From: Clarkia xantiana subsp. parviflora
Lineage: Eukaryota > Streptophyta > Magnoliopsida > Myrtales > Onagraceae
DNA length: 64,000 nucleotides
NCBI GenBank assembly: GCA_036873135.1
Contig: JAPTYO010000004.1
Span: forward strand, 36,427,105-36,491,104
Reading direction: 5' to 3'
In this document: positions 54,522 through 64,000 of the stretch, in pieces
Numbering within the stretch: position 1 is the first letter of the stretch
Layout of the letters: each line of letters starts with the position of its first letter
Translations under genes and position numbers: made by a program
Notes under the pieces: generated by a model
The model's database searches: none
What the model saw: the letters and a program-made list of their open reading frames with translations, nothing else
Told to the model about the DNA's origin: nothing

Positions 54522-55280
54522 TGTTGGATCACGGGCGAAGCTCCGTTACGTCCTTGACGGAAAGCTTTGGACTCCTGGGCTCCGCGTAATCCTGCAAAAG
54601 GGGATGACCTGGGTGGTGACCCAGAATCCCTCTCCGATGCTTAAATGAGTATATGATCAATGGGGGTGGCAACAGTAATCTAAGTGCGTATTAGATGATC
54701 GTTTTCTGAGGTAACTTCCTCCTTTATATAGGAGGGGAAGTTACTCAGTTACCTGTGACCGTGATTGGCCGTTTTGCCCATGATTCCGTATATCTCGCTA
54801 CGATTCCGTATATCTCGTTCGGGATTCCGTAGATTTCGCCCCACGCTCCGCGTATCTTACCCATACTCCGCGTAACTCGGGCACGCCCTGCGTATCTCGA
54901 GGAGTTTATCTCTATCTTTAACCGTTGTCCCACTACTCTATCTAGTAGGCGGGTTTCGCGATCTTATCCTCTGATCACAAGTCTCGACTCCTGTCGGGGA
55001 CTCCAGAGTTATCTCATTCTAGGTCACCATCCAGGACCCCTTGTCTCACGGGACAGGTCCAGCCTCTGCGGGGTTTTTATCATCGGGGCCTTTACTAAGG
55101 CATATCGGAGCCTACTCAGAGGCTTCTTATCGGGAGCATTCAGCTCATATATCGGGATCGCTAAAGTCGGGACCCTTCGTACTGGGCCTCTGGGCCTTCC
55201 AGGCTTTTCACGAGGCCCACTGGACCTACTCGCCGTCCATTGGCTGTTAACGGGGCTAACGATTACATCGGTACCCATCA
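54522..55280 (-). repeat. 5' LTR of gypsy 3
   Basis: 759 bp, same length as 43646-44404 and nearly identical. The minus-strand promoter here would transcribe gag-pol. Confidence 0.95.
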
Positions 55281-55284
55281 AGCC

Positions 55285-56110
55285 TGCTATGGTGCCGACC
55301 CCAACGGATTTTGGCCGTAGGTTTGTTCTTCCAAAATTTTCTAAGTGGGACATGTTACCGACCTGGATTAGACGGACTGTCGGGTCCTGGTATGAATGTC
55401 TGAATGTATTGCGGGTCGTCGGTATGTCGGGTCTATGCACGTGTTCGTATATGTTGGAACCTGCTCGTCCGGGGGTCCGATCTTGGCGGTCTTGAGTCGA
55501 GTCATGTTCCTCCAATCTTCGGGTTACGGTCAATCCAACTCCGTGCCTGGCGAAACTGCACAAAGGGCAGTGCCTGAGAGGGGGTGTCTCTGGCGATCCC
55601 TCTCCGATGCCAAAGTAAGAACACAATTCTAGAGAGATAAACTAGAGAGAAGTCAGAGCTCCGCTGACTCAATCCGAGATTAAATTGGAAATGAAGGACC
55701 TAGGCCCCTATTTATAGAGTTTTAGATCTAGGCACCGAAGGGCCCACATTTTTAGGTGGGGCCTGCACAGAGATTGAGAGAGATCGGGTATACGCGGGTC
55801 CCACGGACAGCGGTGTCCAGAGGTAGTGGGGTCGACACGGGGTGTGTCGACCCCGGACAAGTCTGGTTGCTAGGCAACCGGATTTGCAACCGGACATGTC
55901 CTGTTGCACAGCAACCGGACATGTCCTGTTGCACAGCAACCGGACTTGTCCGGTTGCTATGGACGAGGCTGGCGCAACCGAACAAGTCTGATTGCTACGT
56001 GGCAACCGGAACATGGCACGTATCCCTAGGAATAAAATGTTCTTACCTTGAGGTCGGCGGGGCGACCGTATTTGAGCCTTAGTGAGGTCAAATCGGGTGT
56101 ATATCCATCA
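55285..56110 (-). repeat. Probable 3' LTR of a fourth gypsy element
   Basis: Ends ATATCCATCA immediately followed by a reverse-oriented polypurine tract, the arrangement of a minus-strand element. Contains a minus-strand TATA box (CTATAAATAGG in the region of 55707-55720), and the CGATCCCTCTCCGATGCC box resembles GAATCCCTCTCCGATGC of the gypsy 3 LTR. Also carries short repeats GGACATGTCCTGTTGCACAGCAACC (units at about 55891 and 55918) with related copies. The left end (TGCTATGG) abuts gypsy 3 and may be displaced by a few bases. Confidence 0.6.
55865..56000. repeat. CAACCGGACATGTCC palindromic repeats inside the gypsy 4 LTR
   Basis: GCAACCGGACATGTCCTGTTGCACA occurs twice in tandem and in further degenerate copies (GGTTGCTAGGCAACC, GTCCGGTTGCTATGG). 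The units are self-complementary, so hairpins are likely. Confidence 0.7.
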
Positions 56111-56125
56111 TTTGCCTCCGAGTCA
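56111..56125 (-). other. Polypurine tract of gypsy 4
   Basis: Minus strand CTTGACTCGGAGGCAAA abuts the LTR. It is interrupted relative to GGGGGCAAA in gypsy 3. Confidence 0.55.
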
Positions 56126-58045
56126 AGAATTGGTTTACCACTACTTGACTCTATTTTTTAGAAGGATTAAACGCCTGATTGTAACTCGGCTACTGTTTTA
56201 CATTTGCTCGTCTATGTTGAGCGGTCTTTCCTTCCATTCTAGGGGGATTTGACCTATATCATCATTGAACTCATAGAAAAATTCATAACAGGTTAGTCAT
56301 AGACGTGCTATCATGGGTACGAGTGTGTGTAATCAATATAACATATATGAATTAATGGCAATGTGACATGCTGTGCAACTATGAGAGTGTTACAAGGTAT
56401 GACTTGTGACAGTGTCAGTGTCGATAGATGTAGTCATGCATAGTGATGAAAAAATTTATAACTGACATGATACTAGTAAGTATGCATGTATGTGTGCACG
56501 TGTAATCAATAGTGAGCTAAGTGTTCTACTACACTTATTGTAATGCATATGAATGCAACCATGGTAGTGAATTTAGAGTTTCCTTTCTATCATGGAAAAC
56601 TATCAATGATGTATATCAATGTGTATCTATCAATGATATGTATATGCTCTAGTGTACAAATCACTAATCATGAATAGTAACGGCGATACATGCACAACCA
56701 TGTCGGGTAATAGAAAACTCATAAGTGTTATGACACTATAGTTATGATGCACCTAGATGCACACATGGTAATGGGTGATAAAATTACTAAGTGTTTGACA
56801 ACACTAGTGGTGATGCATATGGATGCGTGTATATATATCATGAAAATATGCCTAAGCATGTAACAATTACTTGCAATATATGGTTAAGTCAAGGATATTT
56901 GAAATCGGAAAGGGGTTACCTCTGTTCCGATTTAAAAAAAAAAAATCGTTTTTTTGAAGATTTCATATGTTGGCCGCGTAGGAATGCTATTGCTTCCATG
57001 CGGGTTTATAGTTGGCTGCGTAGGAATGCCATTGCTCCCGTTTGGCTTGATAATCATGTTGATCAATATGGTGGTAACCTGTAATCACTTGAAAACAGTT
57101 ATATAAAAATTTGCCCCCGAAGTGGACTTACTGATACCTTAGACGTGAGGTGTTGGGTCTCACGTCGATGACGTCGTATGCTATGCTTGCATTGCCATCA
57201 TATTTGCATAGAACTGACATAGGGGGTTACCCTTAACGCCTTGTCACGTATCAATGTGTCAGACATGGGGGGTCTCCCTACATGTCTTCCATGTATCATA
57301 TTGAAAAGTTTAAGGTTGCCCCCCTAGGGTAGGCGGAGTGATCATCACATGGTGAATGGAGTTCCAGTCCCTATATCAGGCGTTGTTTTCACCTAGTAGG
57401 TGTAGTATCCGCTACTGGTGTTTGATCTCTTCGCATACACTAGACTGCTACCCTTGTGTTGTTATACTGCCCCCGAGGTGACGTTGTCATCCTTGTGGTT
57501 GCATTTGTAGTATTTCGTATACTTGGTGGTAGATTCCTTTTCAGATGTATCATTACCCCCCCTAGGGTAGGCGTAGTGATCGTCCCACGCTTAGGGGGTT
57601 ACCCATTGCATTGTAATACTCATTGTCATTGGTACCATATGACGTTGCTCCTGAAGTGGACGTCAGTGATGTATTGTAGGTAGGGTGCCGACCCCTATGT
57701 CAGGCGCGTCGCCTAGTATGCGCATGCCGTTATGCTCATCAAGTAGTTTGTAGGAATTAATATAAGTATGGGGTGTTGATCTCTGCGCCTTCACTACACT
57801 ATAGCGTATATATTGTTGAACTGCCCCCGAGGTGACGTTGTCATCTTTATGGGTGTAGGTTGTTAATCCTTGTATTTATCATGTTGCACCCATAGTAGGC
57901 TTACTAGTCATTATAGATATGATGTATTGACATTTGTGCCTGTTGCTCCTCATGATACTGTCTTCTTCATGAGCATAGGGTGTCGAACCTTGTGCTCATT
58001 GCACCTTGTGGTGTGTGCTCATAAATGAAGTTGACGACTTAAGTC
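56126..58045. repeat. Repeat-rich 3' region of gypsy 4 and/or 5, no gene
   Basis: No gag or pol motif on either strand. The left half is low-complexity (ATGCATATG, GTGATGCATATGGATGC variants). The right half has repeated blocks: TGCCCCCGAGGTGACGTTGT at about 57470 and 57824, TTGCCCCCGAAGTGGAC at 57111, and CCCCTAGGGTAGGCGGAGTGA / GGCGTAGTGATCG at about 57320 and 57557. On the minus strand these resemble polypurine tracts (CGGGGGCA). Where element 4 ends and 5 begins cannot be fixed. Confidence 0.5.
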
Positions 58046-58055
58046 TCGGGGCAAG
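58046..58055 (+). other. Polypurine tract of gypsy 5
   Basis: GTCTCGGGGCAAG (58043-58055) abuts the LTR start, matching GTCTCGGGGGCAAG of gypsy 1. Confidence 0.7.
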
Positions 58056-58770
58056 TGTTGGGTTACGATTAAACACGACATGACTAGAATAAAGTCGAGC
58101 ACGTTTAAAAGGCGAGATCGATAAGTCATCGACCTTTCTTGTTCAAAATGATAAAACAAAGGTAAAAGGTCGACGATCACATTCGAAGAAGTCGATTTCC
58201 AGTGTACGATTAACAAGATAAAGGCGACTAGGCTACCACCAGCCCTTCCCTATTAAAGAGTAAGTCAAGTCGACAATCGAAGACTCATCAGAAACCCTTC
58301 TTCTTAAGGAAAGGGACAGGTGGCGACCTGCTTCAGCCGCCTTAAGAAGCAAACCTTCCTCCCAAGGAAGAGCATAGACTGCCAAAGGAATAAACCTTCC
58401 CAACTAAGGAAAGATGAGGTGGCGACCTGCTTGTCACCTGCTTAAGCCGACTCTGGACAGAAACCCTCCCCAGAGGATAGCCGCCATATAAAGTCGGTAA
58501 TATCTCCCTATAAATAGAGGTACGTTCTAAAACATTAAGGTAAGATTTGCTTAATACTCTATATTATTCTCTCTAAATCCATTACTGACTTAAACTTCGG
58601 AGTGGAATCAGGGGCCATCCCCACCTCTTTTCAGGTCCTCGCCTCACACAAGCTTCAAAAGGAAACTAAGTACCCAAGAGGTCAAAAAATATACCTAAGA
58701 GAGCTAGCCTACGGCGATACCTCGAAGTCCATTACTTGAAGTTCAAGGCCACATCGTTTTGATCCCAACA
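58056..58770 (+). repeat. 3' LTR of a fifth gypsy element (gypsy 1/2 family)
   Basis: 715 bp, TGTTGGGTTACG to TGATCCCAACA, TATA box CCTATAAATAGAGG near 58511. It shares GGTGGCGACCTGCTT, AACTTCGGAGTGGAATCAGGGG and AAGGAAACTAAGTACCC boxes with the LTRs of gypsy 1 and 2. Preceded by a polypurine tract and not followed by a PBS, so it is a 3' LTR whose upstream body is largely gone. Confidence 0.8.
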
Positions 58771-59388
58771 TGAGTGAAGAAATTCGGTATACACTTATAC
58801 TCTCTTAGGTATACTTTAACACACTTACATACTCTCCCTTAATGTGAGATTTGCGATTAAAAAATATTACACATCAAACTCATCACTTGGTCCGTAACAT
58901 GAGGTTTACACATCAGACTTATCACTGCGTCTGCAACATAGGCTTCCACTTCTCCACCTCGGCTCTATGTGAGGTTCAACACCCCTCTCTTAAAATGATG
59001 TGTGCAACAACAGTTTATACCAGAATTCAACCCTACCCACATTAGTCCGACACATGACTTTTAGTCAGCCCATGTGGACTTTTTTCTTAACGGGAGGTTT
59101 CAAGTGTTATTCTCATATTCTTCTCTGTACACATTTTTTTACTCTTTTAACTCTGCTCATAGGAGTTGAACTATCTATTCTAATATACTACTGTTGGGGA
59201 ATAAGAGAAACGTCTTAATCAACTTTCCCATAAGCTTGAACTTATGAGTAAACGCATTTGTCATACACTTATACTCTTTTAGGTACACTTTAACTCACAA
59301 ACTTAAATAATTTAGAGAAATTGAATATCTGAGAACACATGTTGGTGTTTGCAATGTTGTAAACTGAACATCTTGCAAGAGTTCAGTT
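58771..59388. other. Spacer and probable 3' end of a copia-like element
   Basis: The segment TACACTTATACTCT(C/T)TTAGGTA(T/C)ACTTTAAC occurs at about 58790 and again at about 59262, suggesting a duplicated element edge. No frame with a recognisable domain. The last ~100 bp lead into a purine-rich tract and LTR. Confidence 0.4.
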
Positions 59389-59400
59389 TAGGGGAGGATG
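59389..59400 (+). other. Polypurine tract of a copia-like element
   Basis: TTAGGGGAGGATG directly before TGTAAGAG, the usual arrangement before a 3' LTR. Confidence 0.6.
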
Positions 59401-59893
59401 TGTAAGAGTATAATGTGTTATGTTGTGCAAGAATTAAGAAGTAAGAAGAGGAAATTGATCGACTGAAGTTGAATTACTTGGAATACAAAATAAAAAATAT
59501 AATGAGATGTTGACACATCGAAGGAGATGCTGACAATGTTGGTGGCGTTGCTACCGAGATCAATGCAGTCAATTATGTCTCTCCTAGAAGTCATAAAGAA
59601 GTATTGTTGACAAAATGAAGCTGCAAAAGATTAGAGCTCAAGATATGTACCTTGAAGCTGAAGTAATTGAGTCTGTGTTTAGTTTAACTATGTTTGATTA
59701 AGTTTGAGTTAGTTATTATTGAATTATATGTCAGTTTTAGGTTGGTTGGTTATGTTGTAATTTAGAAGCAGATTTAGTAGCAGTTTAAATTAGTTACTTG
59801 GAGAAGTTATTTTGTAGAAGTATTAGTAATGTTGTTCTAATAGTTTTCAATAACCGAATCAAATGAATGAAAAATATAACAACAACAACAACA
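59401..59893 (+). repeat. Probable 3' LTR of a copia-like element
   Basis: TGTAAGAGTATAATG to a CAACAACAACA end, about 490 bp, preceded by a polypurine tract. Internal sequence is AT-rich with the GTAGAAGTATT...CAATAACCGAATC layout common in plant copia LTR 3' parts. No second LTR in the window, so the family is unproven. Confidence 0.5.
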
Positions 59894-60949
59894 ATTGCTA
59901 GTTTTAAACGCTTGTTGCATAATTCGATTCATTATATATGTCTATTATTTACGTTGATTGATTTTTTTATTACAATTCAAAGATTAAACATTTACAAATA
60001 TTATCAATAAGAATTTTGTATTTGTTAACACGTTTTACTTTTTGGCCAAAAAAAAAAAACACGTTTTACTTTTTAATTGTTTTACGGATAATGTGAACGT
60101 TCATTTCCACAAACATTCACCTTATATCTTGATACTTTTACCCAACTTATTAATTGCATGGGGAAGTGAGGGAGAAAGAGTTGGGACTTTAACCATGGTT
60201 CTAGGTTTGGAGGGGATATTCTCTATATGCATTTTTAAAAGTATATACATTGTTAATGCCAATTTATATATAGGGTTCACTTTTAGAATAATAAAAAAAA
60301 ATATAAAAATATGTATTACAAATATAATGCGTGTGAAGCATAGTAATAAAAAAAACTCTTATTAATTGCTTTGTAAAGATTAACCTTTGAGAATGTTCTG
60401 CCATATTAGTTTGTTTCTTTTTCAATTTTACAGTTCTCATTATTTGTTTGAACAAAGTTACCACATGACTTTAAAAAAACAAAGGTTTAATTATTAAAGT
60501 GTAGTAGATTGCAAATACAATTAAATTTGCAGCCATTCGATCATAAGATATAATGAATTTAATTTTATAACAAAAAAATTAATAAAATATCTTAGTTGCT
60601 GCATAGATCTCAATATGCTTCATCTAACAGCTGCAAATTCTACTGTAAATGCAATCGACTGCAATATATACTAATCTACAAAATGAATAAATTAGTAAAA
60701 TTTATCTTCATCATATAGCTTTCTGATACGTTGGCTAAGACGTAAAAAAATTATAGTTATTAATGGAGAAGTACTCATCTATCAAAATTCAAAAGTTTAG
60801 GATCCAGTATGCAACATGAAAAATATGAGGGTTCAATTTCCCATGTCCAATTCTTTCGGAAATTAAATTAAATATGTTTTAATATGCAATCTTTATTTTC
60901 ACTACCCTAGTGATTATTTTGATTTCACATTTGCCTCCGCAACACGGCC
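59894..60949. other. AT-rich spacer, no gene seen
   Basis: Contains a local duplication of ACACGTTTTACTTTTT (60028 and 60059) separated by an A run, and many homopolymers. A 107-codon frame at 60042-60365 begins in that A run, is Ile/Asn/Lys-rich and domain-less, and is not called. A small hairpin (AACACGGC/GCCGTGTT) at about 60941-60966 marks the transition to the LINE. Confidence 0.45.
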
Positions 60950-60973
60950 TTGGGGAGCCGTGTTGCCTCCCCA

Positions 60974-61740
60974 ATGAGTTACCTGATATGGAATTTTCGG
61001 GGGGCGGAAAACTCCCTGACAATTCAACATTTGCGGCTCCTAATTAGCCTCCACCGACCTGTTTTGATTTTTATATTGGAGGTCAAGAGCCGTATGCATC
61101 GTCTTGCCCGCACCTTAGCTGGTTTAGGTTTCACCTCCACCGTCAAGGTGGACCCGGAAGAGACCCGGGGTGGTCTCTTATTAGCTTGGAATGTTCTGGT
61201 CTCGGTAACGCCTGTTGCGTCGTCCTCTAATGCAATTCATGTTGAGATTGTGTCTGCGTTGGACTCTCCGGCTTGAGACGCCTCTTTTGTGTATGACCCG
61301 TCAGAATCTGCATCCAGACCTGCTTTCTGGGCCGATATTATTTCATACCGTCACTCTAGACTGGAGTCCAGTCCTTGGGCCTTGCTGGGCGACTTTAATG
61401 ACATTTGGGCCTTTAGTGAGAAATTTAGCCGCTGCCCAGCTTCCCCAGCCAGAATCCTTAGGGCTCAGACCTGGACTGATTCTTTGGGCCTCATAGATTT
61501 AGGCTTTCAGGGGCAACCTTTCACTTGGACCAATAACAGTTCCGGCAGTCGTCGCGTTAGGGAGAGACTTGACCGCGGATTTGCCACAGCTGACGGGCTT
61601 ATCCTGTTTCCGGCGGCGCGTCTATTGCACCTCGAAAGGGTGGCCTCAGATCACACACCTATCCTCTTGTCCCTTGGTGTCCCTACACACCAACCTGGGA
61701 GTCGTCCTTTCCGTTTCGAAAATATGTGGCTTCGCCACCC
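60974..61740 (+). pseudogene. LINE ORF2 endonuclease domain
   Basis: ATG at 60974 (MSYLIWNFRGAENS) gives the N-R-G start of AP-type endonucleases, IFILEVKS (metal-binding Glu), GLGFTSTVKVDPEETRGGLLLAW, WALLGDFNDIW (the G-D-F-N motif) and RVASDHTPILLSL (the S-D-H motif). This enzyme nicks target DNA to prime reverse transcription. One TGA at 61274-61276 interrupts the frame, which otherwise continues unchanged to 62020. Confidence 0.85.
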
Positions 61741-63776
61741 GGAGTTTGATGATTTTTTGCGAACCTCTTGGTCCACACGGGCAGACGGTTCTGCTCAATT
61801 CCAATTATCCTCTAAACTTGGCCGTTTCTCCAGATCACTTCGTCATTGGAACAGAACAGTGTTTGGCGCTCTGCAGACAAACATCGTCACAACCCTCAGT
61901 CATTTGGGAGAGGCTCAGCGTCTTGATTCGGATCCTGTAGTCAAGGACTCCCTATACTCTGATTTGTCCTCTTTATACCGCTCGCAAGAAACTATGTGGC
62001 GTCAGAAATCGAGACAGACTTGACTTGTGGATGGGGACCGAAACACCAAATTCTACCATGCCTACACTGTCAGTCGACGGAGAATAAATAGGATGCATTC
62101 GATCCTTACACCAACTGGTCCCGCCACGGAGGTCTCAGCAATAATCAATCATGTGCACGCCTACTTCACTGATCTTTTCACTGCGGGCGTCATGCCCCTA
62201 TCTTTTAACATCCCTCCTCGTAATGCTATATTTTTATCTGACGCTGAAAGAGTGGCCTTACAGGGCCCTCCGTCCTCTCTTGAAATCACAAAAGCCATCT
62301 CTCAGATGGCCCCAGATAAATCCCCGGGTCCAGACGGATTTCCGCCTAGATTTTTTCAACACAATTGGGAGGTGGTGGGTTCAGATGTGGCCCATGCAGT
62401 CAGATCCTTCTACGCAACTGGAGCTCTGCTAAAAGAACTCAATCGTACACTCACCGTCTTGTTGCCCAAGGTAGAAAACCCCTGCACAATGTCTGACTGG
62501 CGACCTATTGGTTTGTGCAACACCACGTATAAAATTATAGCCAAATCGCTCGCTAATCGCCTTCATTGTGTCATGCCTAAACTCATCTCTCCTTATTAGT
62601 CAGCTTTTGTCCCGGATCGCCTTATTTCGGATAACACATTGCTGTCCCAGGAATGTTTCCACCTGATTCGAAGTCGTCGTCGGGGAAAGATTGGTCTTTT
62701 TGCCCTCAAGCTGGACATGAGTAAGGCCTACGACAGGGTTGAATGACCCTTTCTGATCGATTCTGCACAATATGAACTTCCCTCCGTCCTTCTCGGCTTT
62801 AATCATGCAGTGCGTATCCACCCCTACTCTATCGGTTCTGGTTAATGGCCACGTCACTCCACAAATACGGAGTTCTCGGGGACTACGACAAGGAGACCCT
62901 CTATCTCCGTTTTTGTTCATTCTGGTAGCTCAAATGCTCTCCCAAGAACTATCTAGGGCACAGTCTGAAGGCACCCTAAATGGGGTACGTCTTTCTAGGA
63001 GGGGCCCAATGATCACACATTTACTCTTTGTCGACGATAGTATCCTTTTCGTTGAAGCTACTCGCCGAAACGTCGAGGTACTCCGTACCATACTAGAGAC
63101 GTACCAACAGGAATCTGGGCAGCTAATTAATTACGCGAAGTCCGACATCCTCTTCAGTCTGAATGTCGCTGCAGCAGATCGGCAAACACTGGCTCATATT
63201 CTTGGGGTAACGACTATGACAGGCTCCGAAAATTATTTGGGCCTTCCTATCAAATGGGGCAGGGGTAGATCGATAGGGGAGTCTGTTATTCAACGGGTTA
63301 CTACTAGGGTTCAAGGCTGGATGACCAAGCTCTTATCTCCAGCAGGTAGGGAAGTCCTCCTAAATTCCACAACAAGTGTTATTCCCTCGTACGCAATGTC
63401 TTGCATTAAACTACCTAAACATGTTACCTCCAATCTTGACAAAATTCAGCGTCGATTTTGGTGGCATACTAATGCTGACTCTAGAGGAATTCCATGGTTA
63501 GCGTGGGATAAGGTTTGTTGCTCTAAGGCTTCGGGTGGTTTGGGTTTTCGCAATATGGAAGCCATGAACATCGCACTTCTGCTGAAACAGGCTTACCGGC
63601 TAGTAGCTAACACATCATCTATTTGGGTGAAGTGTATGAGAGACAAATATTTCCGATCAGACAGTTTTTTCTCAGCTCCAGCCCGTCCGTACCTCTCCCT
63701 AGTCTGGCGCTCCCTTGTCAACATCCGCCAATATCTAATGCGTGGGGCTATCTGGTATGTAGGGGATGGTCTCTCG
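61741..63776 (+). pseudogene. LINE ORF2 reverse transcriptase
   Basis: After a linker (VDGDRNTKFYHAYTVSRRR) come [91 protein letters not shown] (first Asp), SSRGLRQGDPLSPFLFIL and HLLFVDDSILF (active site FVDD; usually FADD in plant L1s), then YLGLPIKWGRGR and LLSPAGREVLLNS of the thumb. Stops at 62021, 62597 and 62749 and a frameshift near 62768 split it. The largest intact part is 62772-63776. Confidence 0.88.
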
Positions 63777-64000
63777 ATTCTGGACAGACCCGTGGGTCCC
63801 GAATATGGGTCTTCTACGTGACTGGGTCGATCCATCTGTGTCAACGTTGTCTCTTCGCGTTTCTTCAGTCTTACTGAATGGCTCCTGGAATCTACCTGCT
63901 CTACGACACCTTCTACAGCCGTTTCTTGTCACGACTATCACTATGTTACCCCTTTCCGACCACCCAATAGATGACCATTTTCTTTCGACAACAGCCAAAG
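63777..64000 (+). pseudogene. LINE ORF2 C-terminal region
   Basis: After YVGDGLSI a frameshift moves the coding sense to another frame reading WTDPWVPNMGLLRDWVDPS and onward to the window edge. The family pattern is G-D-G-x-S-I-x-F-W-x-D-P-W, which precedes the zinc-binding zf-RVT domain. The zinc-binding residues lie beyond the window. Confidence 0.75.

Larger units (their letters stand above)
43646..55280 (-). mobile_element. Ty3/gypsy element 3, Tat-type, young, with antisense extra gene
   Basis: 11,635 bp with two 759-bp LTRs (43646-44404, 54522-55280) that differ at about seven positions by eye. Minus strand: 5' LTR, PBS, gag, protease, RT, RNase H, integrase, two minisatellites, extra gene on the opposite strand, polypurine tract, 3' LTR. 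Probable TSD AGCC(A/T). Large size, CHHC gag finger, PBS and extra ORF fit the Tat lineage. Gag and pol are nearly continuous, broken by three small frameshifts and two stops, so it is recently dead or contains sequencing errors. Confidence 0.93.
60950..64000 (+). mobile_element. L1-type LINE, ORF2 only, truncated by window edge
   Basis: Endonuclease-RT order of plant L1 (Line-1) elements, with no LTRs. No ORF1 is found upstream, so it is probably 5' truncated near 60940. The 3' end is beyond 64000. In-frame stops near 61274, 62021, 62597 and 62749 and frameshifts near 62768 and 63777 make it inactive. Confidence 0.88.

Noticed and set aside
55024..55626. 200-codon minus-strand frame spanning LTR and flank
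   Set aside because: It crosses the gypsy 3 LTR boundary into another LTR. The LTR part is also open in the other LTR copy by identity. No domain.
60042..60365. 107-codon frame in AT-rich spacer
   Set aside because: Begins in an A-run, Ile/Asn/Lys-rich, no motif, and no relation to the LINE downstream.
1..64000. tRNA, rRNA or other structural RNA genes
   Set aside because: No cloverleaf, A/B-box pair or rRNA core sequence was recognised on either strand. tRNA-like matches are only the primer-binding sites.
1..64000. Endogenous pararetrovirus (caulimovirid) sequences
   Set aside because: Pol domains all have integrase or LINE endonuclease contexts with LTRs or L1 order. No movement-protein or coat motifs seen.

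Overview
The window is plant nuclear DNA, probably from a repeat-rich flowering plant. It is a retrotransposon graveyard, and I see no intact host gene. Evidence is Ty1/copia, Ty3/gypsy (Tat-type), LINE/L1-type and miniature DNA-transposon sequences, AT-rich spacers, plant-style TATA boxes (TATAAATA) inside LTRs, and no operon-like gene packing. The only possible host coding sequence is a 25-codon C-terminal tail at the left edge.

Layout. 1-1600: AT-rich spacer with a 417-bp TAA-flanked MITE. 1601-3966: a small non-autonomous LTR element ('X') as LTR-internal-LTR-internal. 3967-34514: nested same-family copia elements. Copia A (+) starts with its 5' LTR at 3967. Gypsy 1 (-, 7470-14453, TSD cctag) sits inside A. 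Copia B (+, 16081-32983, degraded TSD gttat/actat) is inserted in A's RNase H region. Copia C (-, 21379-29971, perfect TSD atacc) is inserted in B's reverse transcriptase. A resumes at 32989 and loses its 3' LTR where gypsy 2 begins. 34515-38070: gypsy 2 (+), with LTR, gag and protease only, then a minisatellite. 38071-43645: AT-rich spacer with a Mutator-type MITE (9-bp TSD), a second 417-bp MITE and a foldback repeat. 43646-55280: gypsy 3 (-), young, with two 759-bp LTRs, nearly whole gag and pol, and a spliced-looking extra gene on the opposite strand under its own TATA box. 55285-58770: remnants of two more gypsy elements (4 and 5) in opposite orientation. 59401-59893: a copia-like LTR. 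60950-64000: ORF2 of an L1-type LINE running off the right edge.

Function. All recognised coding sequences serve retrotransposition: gag (particle), protease, reverse transcriptase/RNase H and integrase for LTR elements, and endonuclease/RT for the LINE. Almost every frame is broken by nonsense codons or indels, and many stops look like C-to-T decay. The best-preserved element is gypsy 3. Its most unusual content is the antisense gene at 45048-47774, which encodes a protein like the plant 'putative gypsy type transposon' family followed by a long charged coiled coil. It faces pol tail-to-tail across two minisatellites. Gypsy 1 and 2 also carry their own, unrelated minisatellites near the 3' end.

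All assignments were made by reading sequence and translations. No database search or alignment program was run, and boundaries of decayed parts are approximate.
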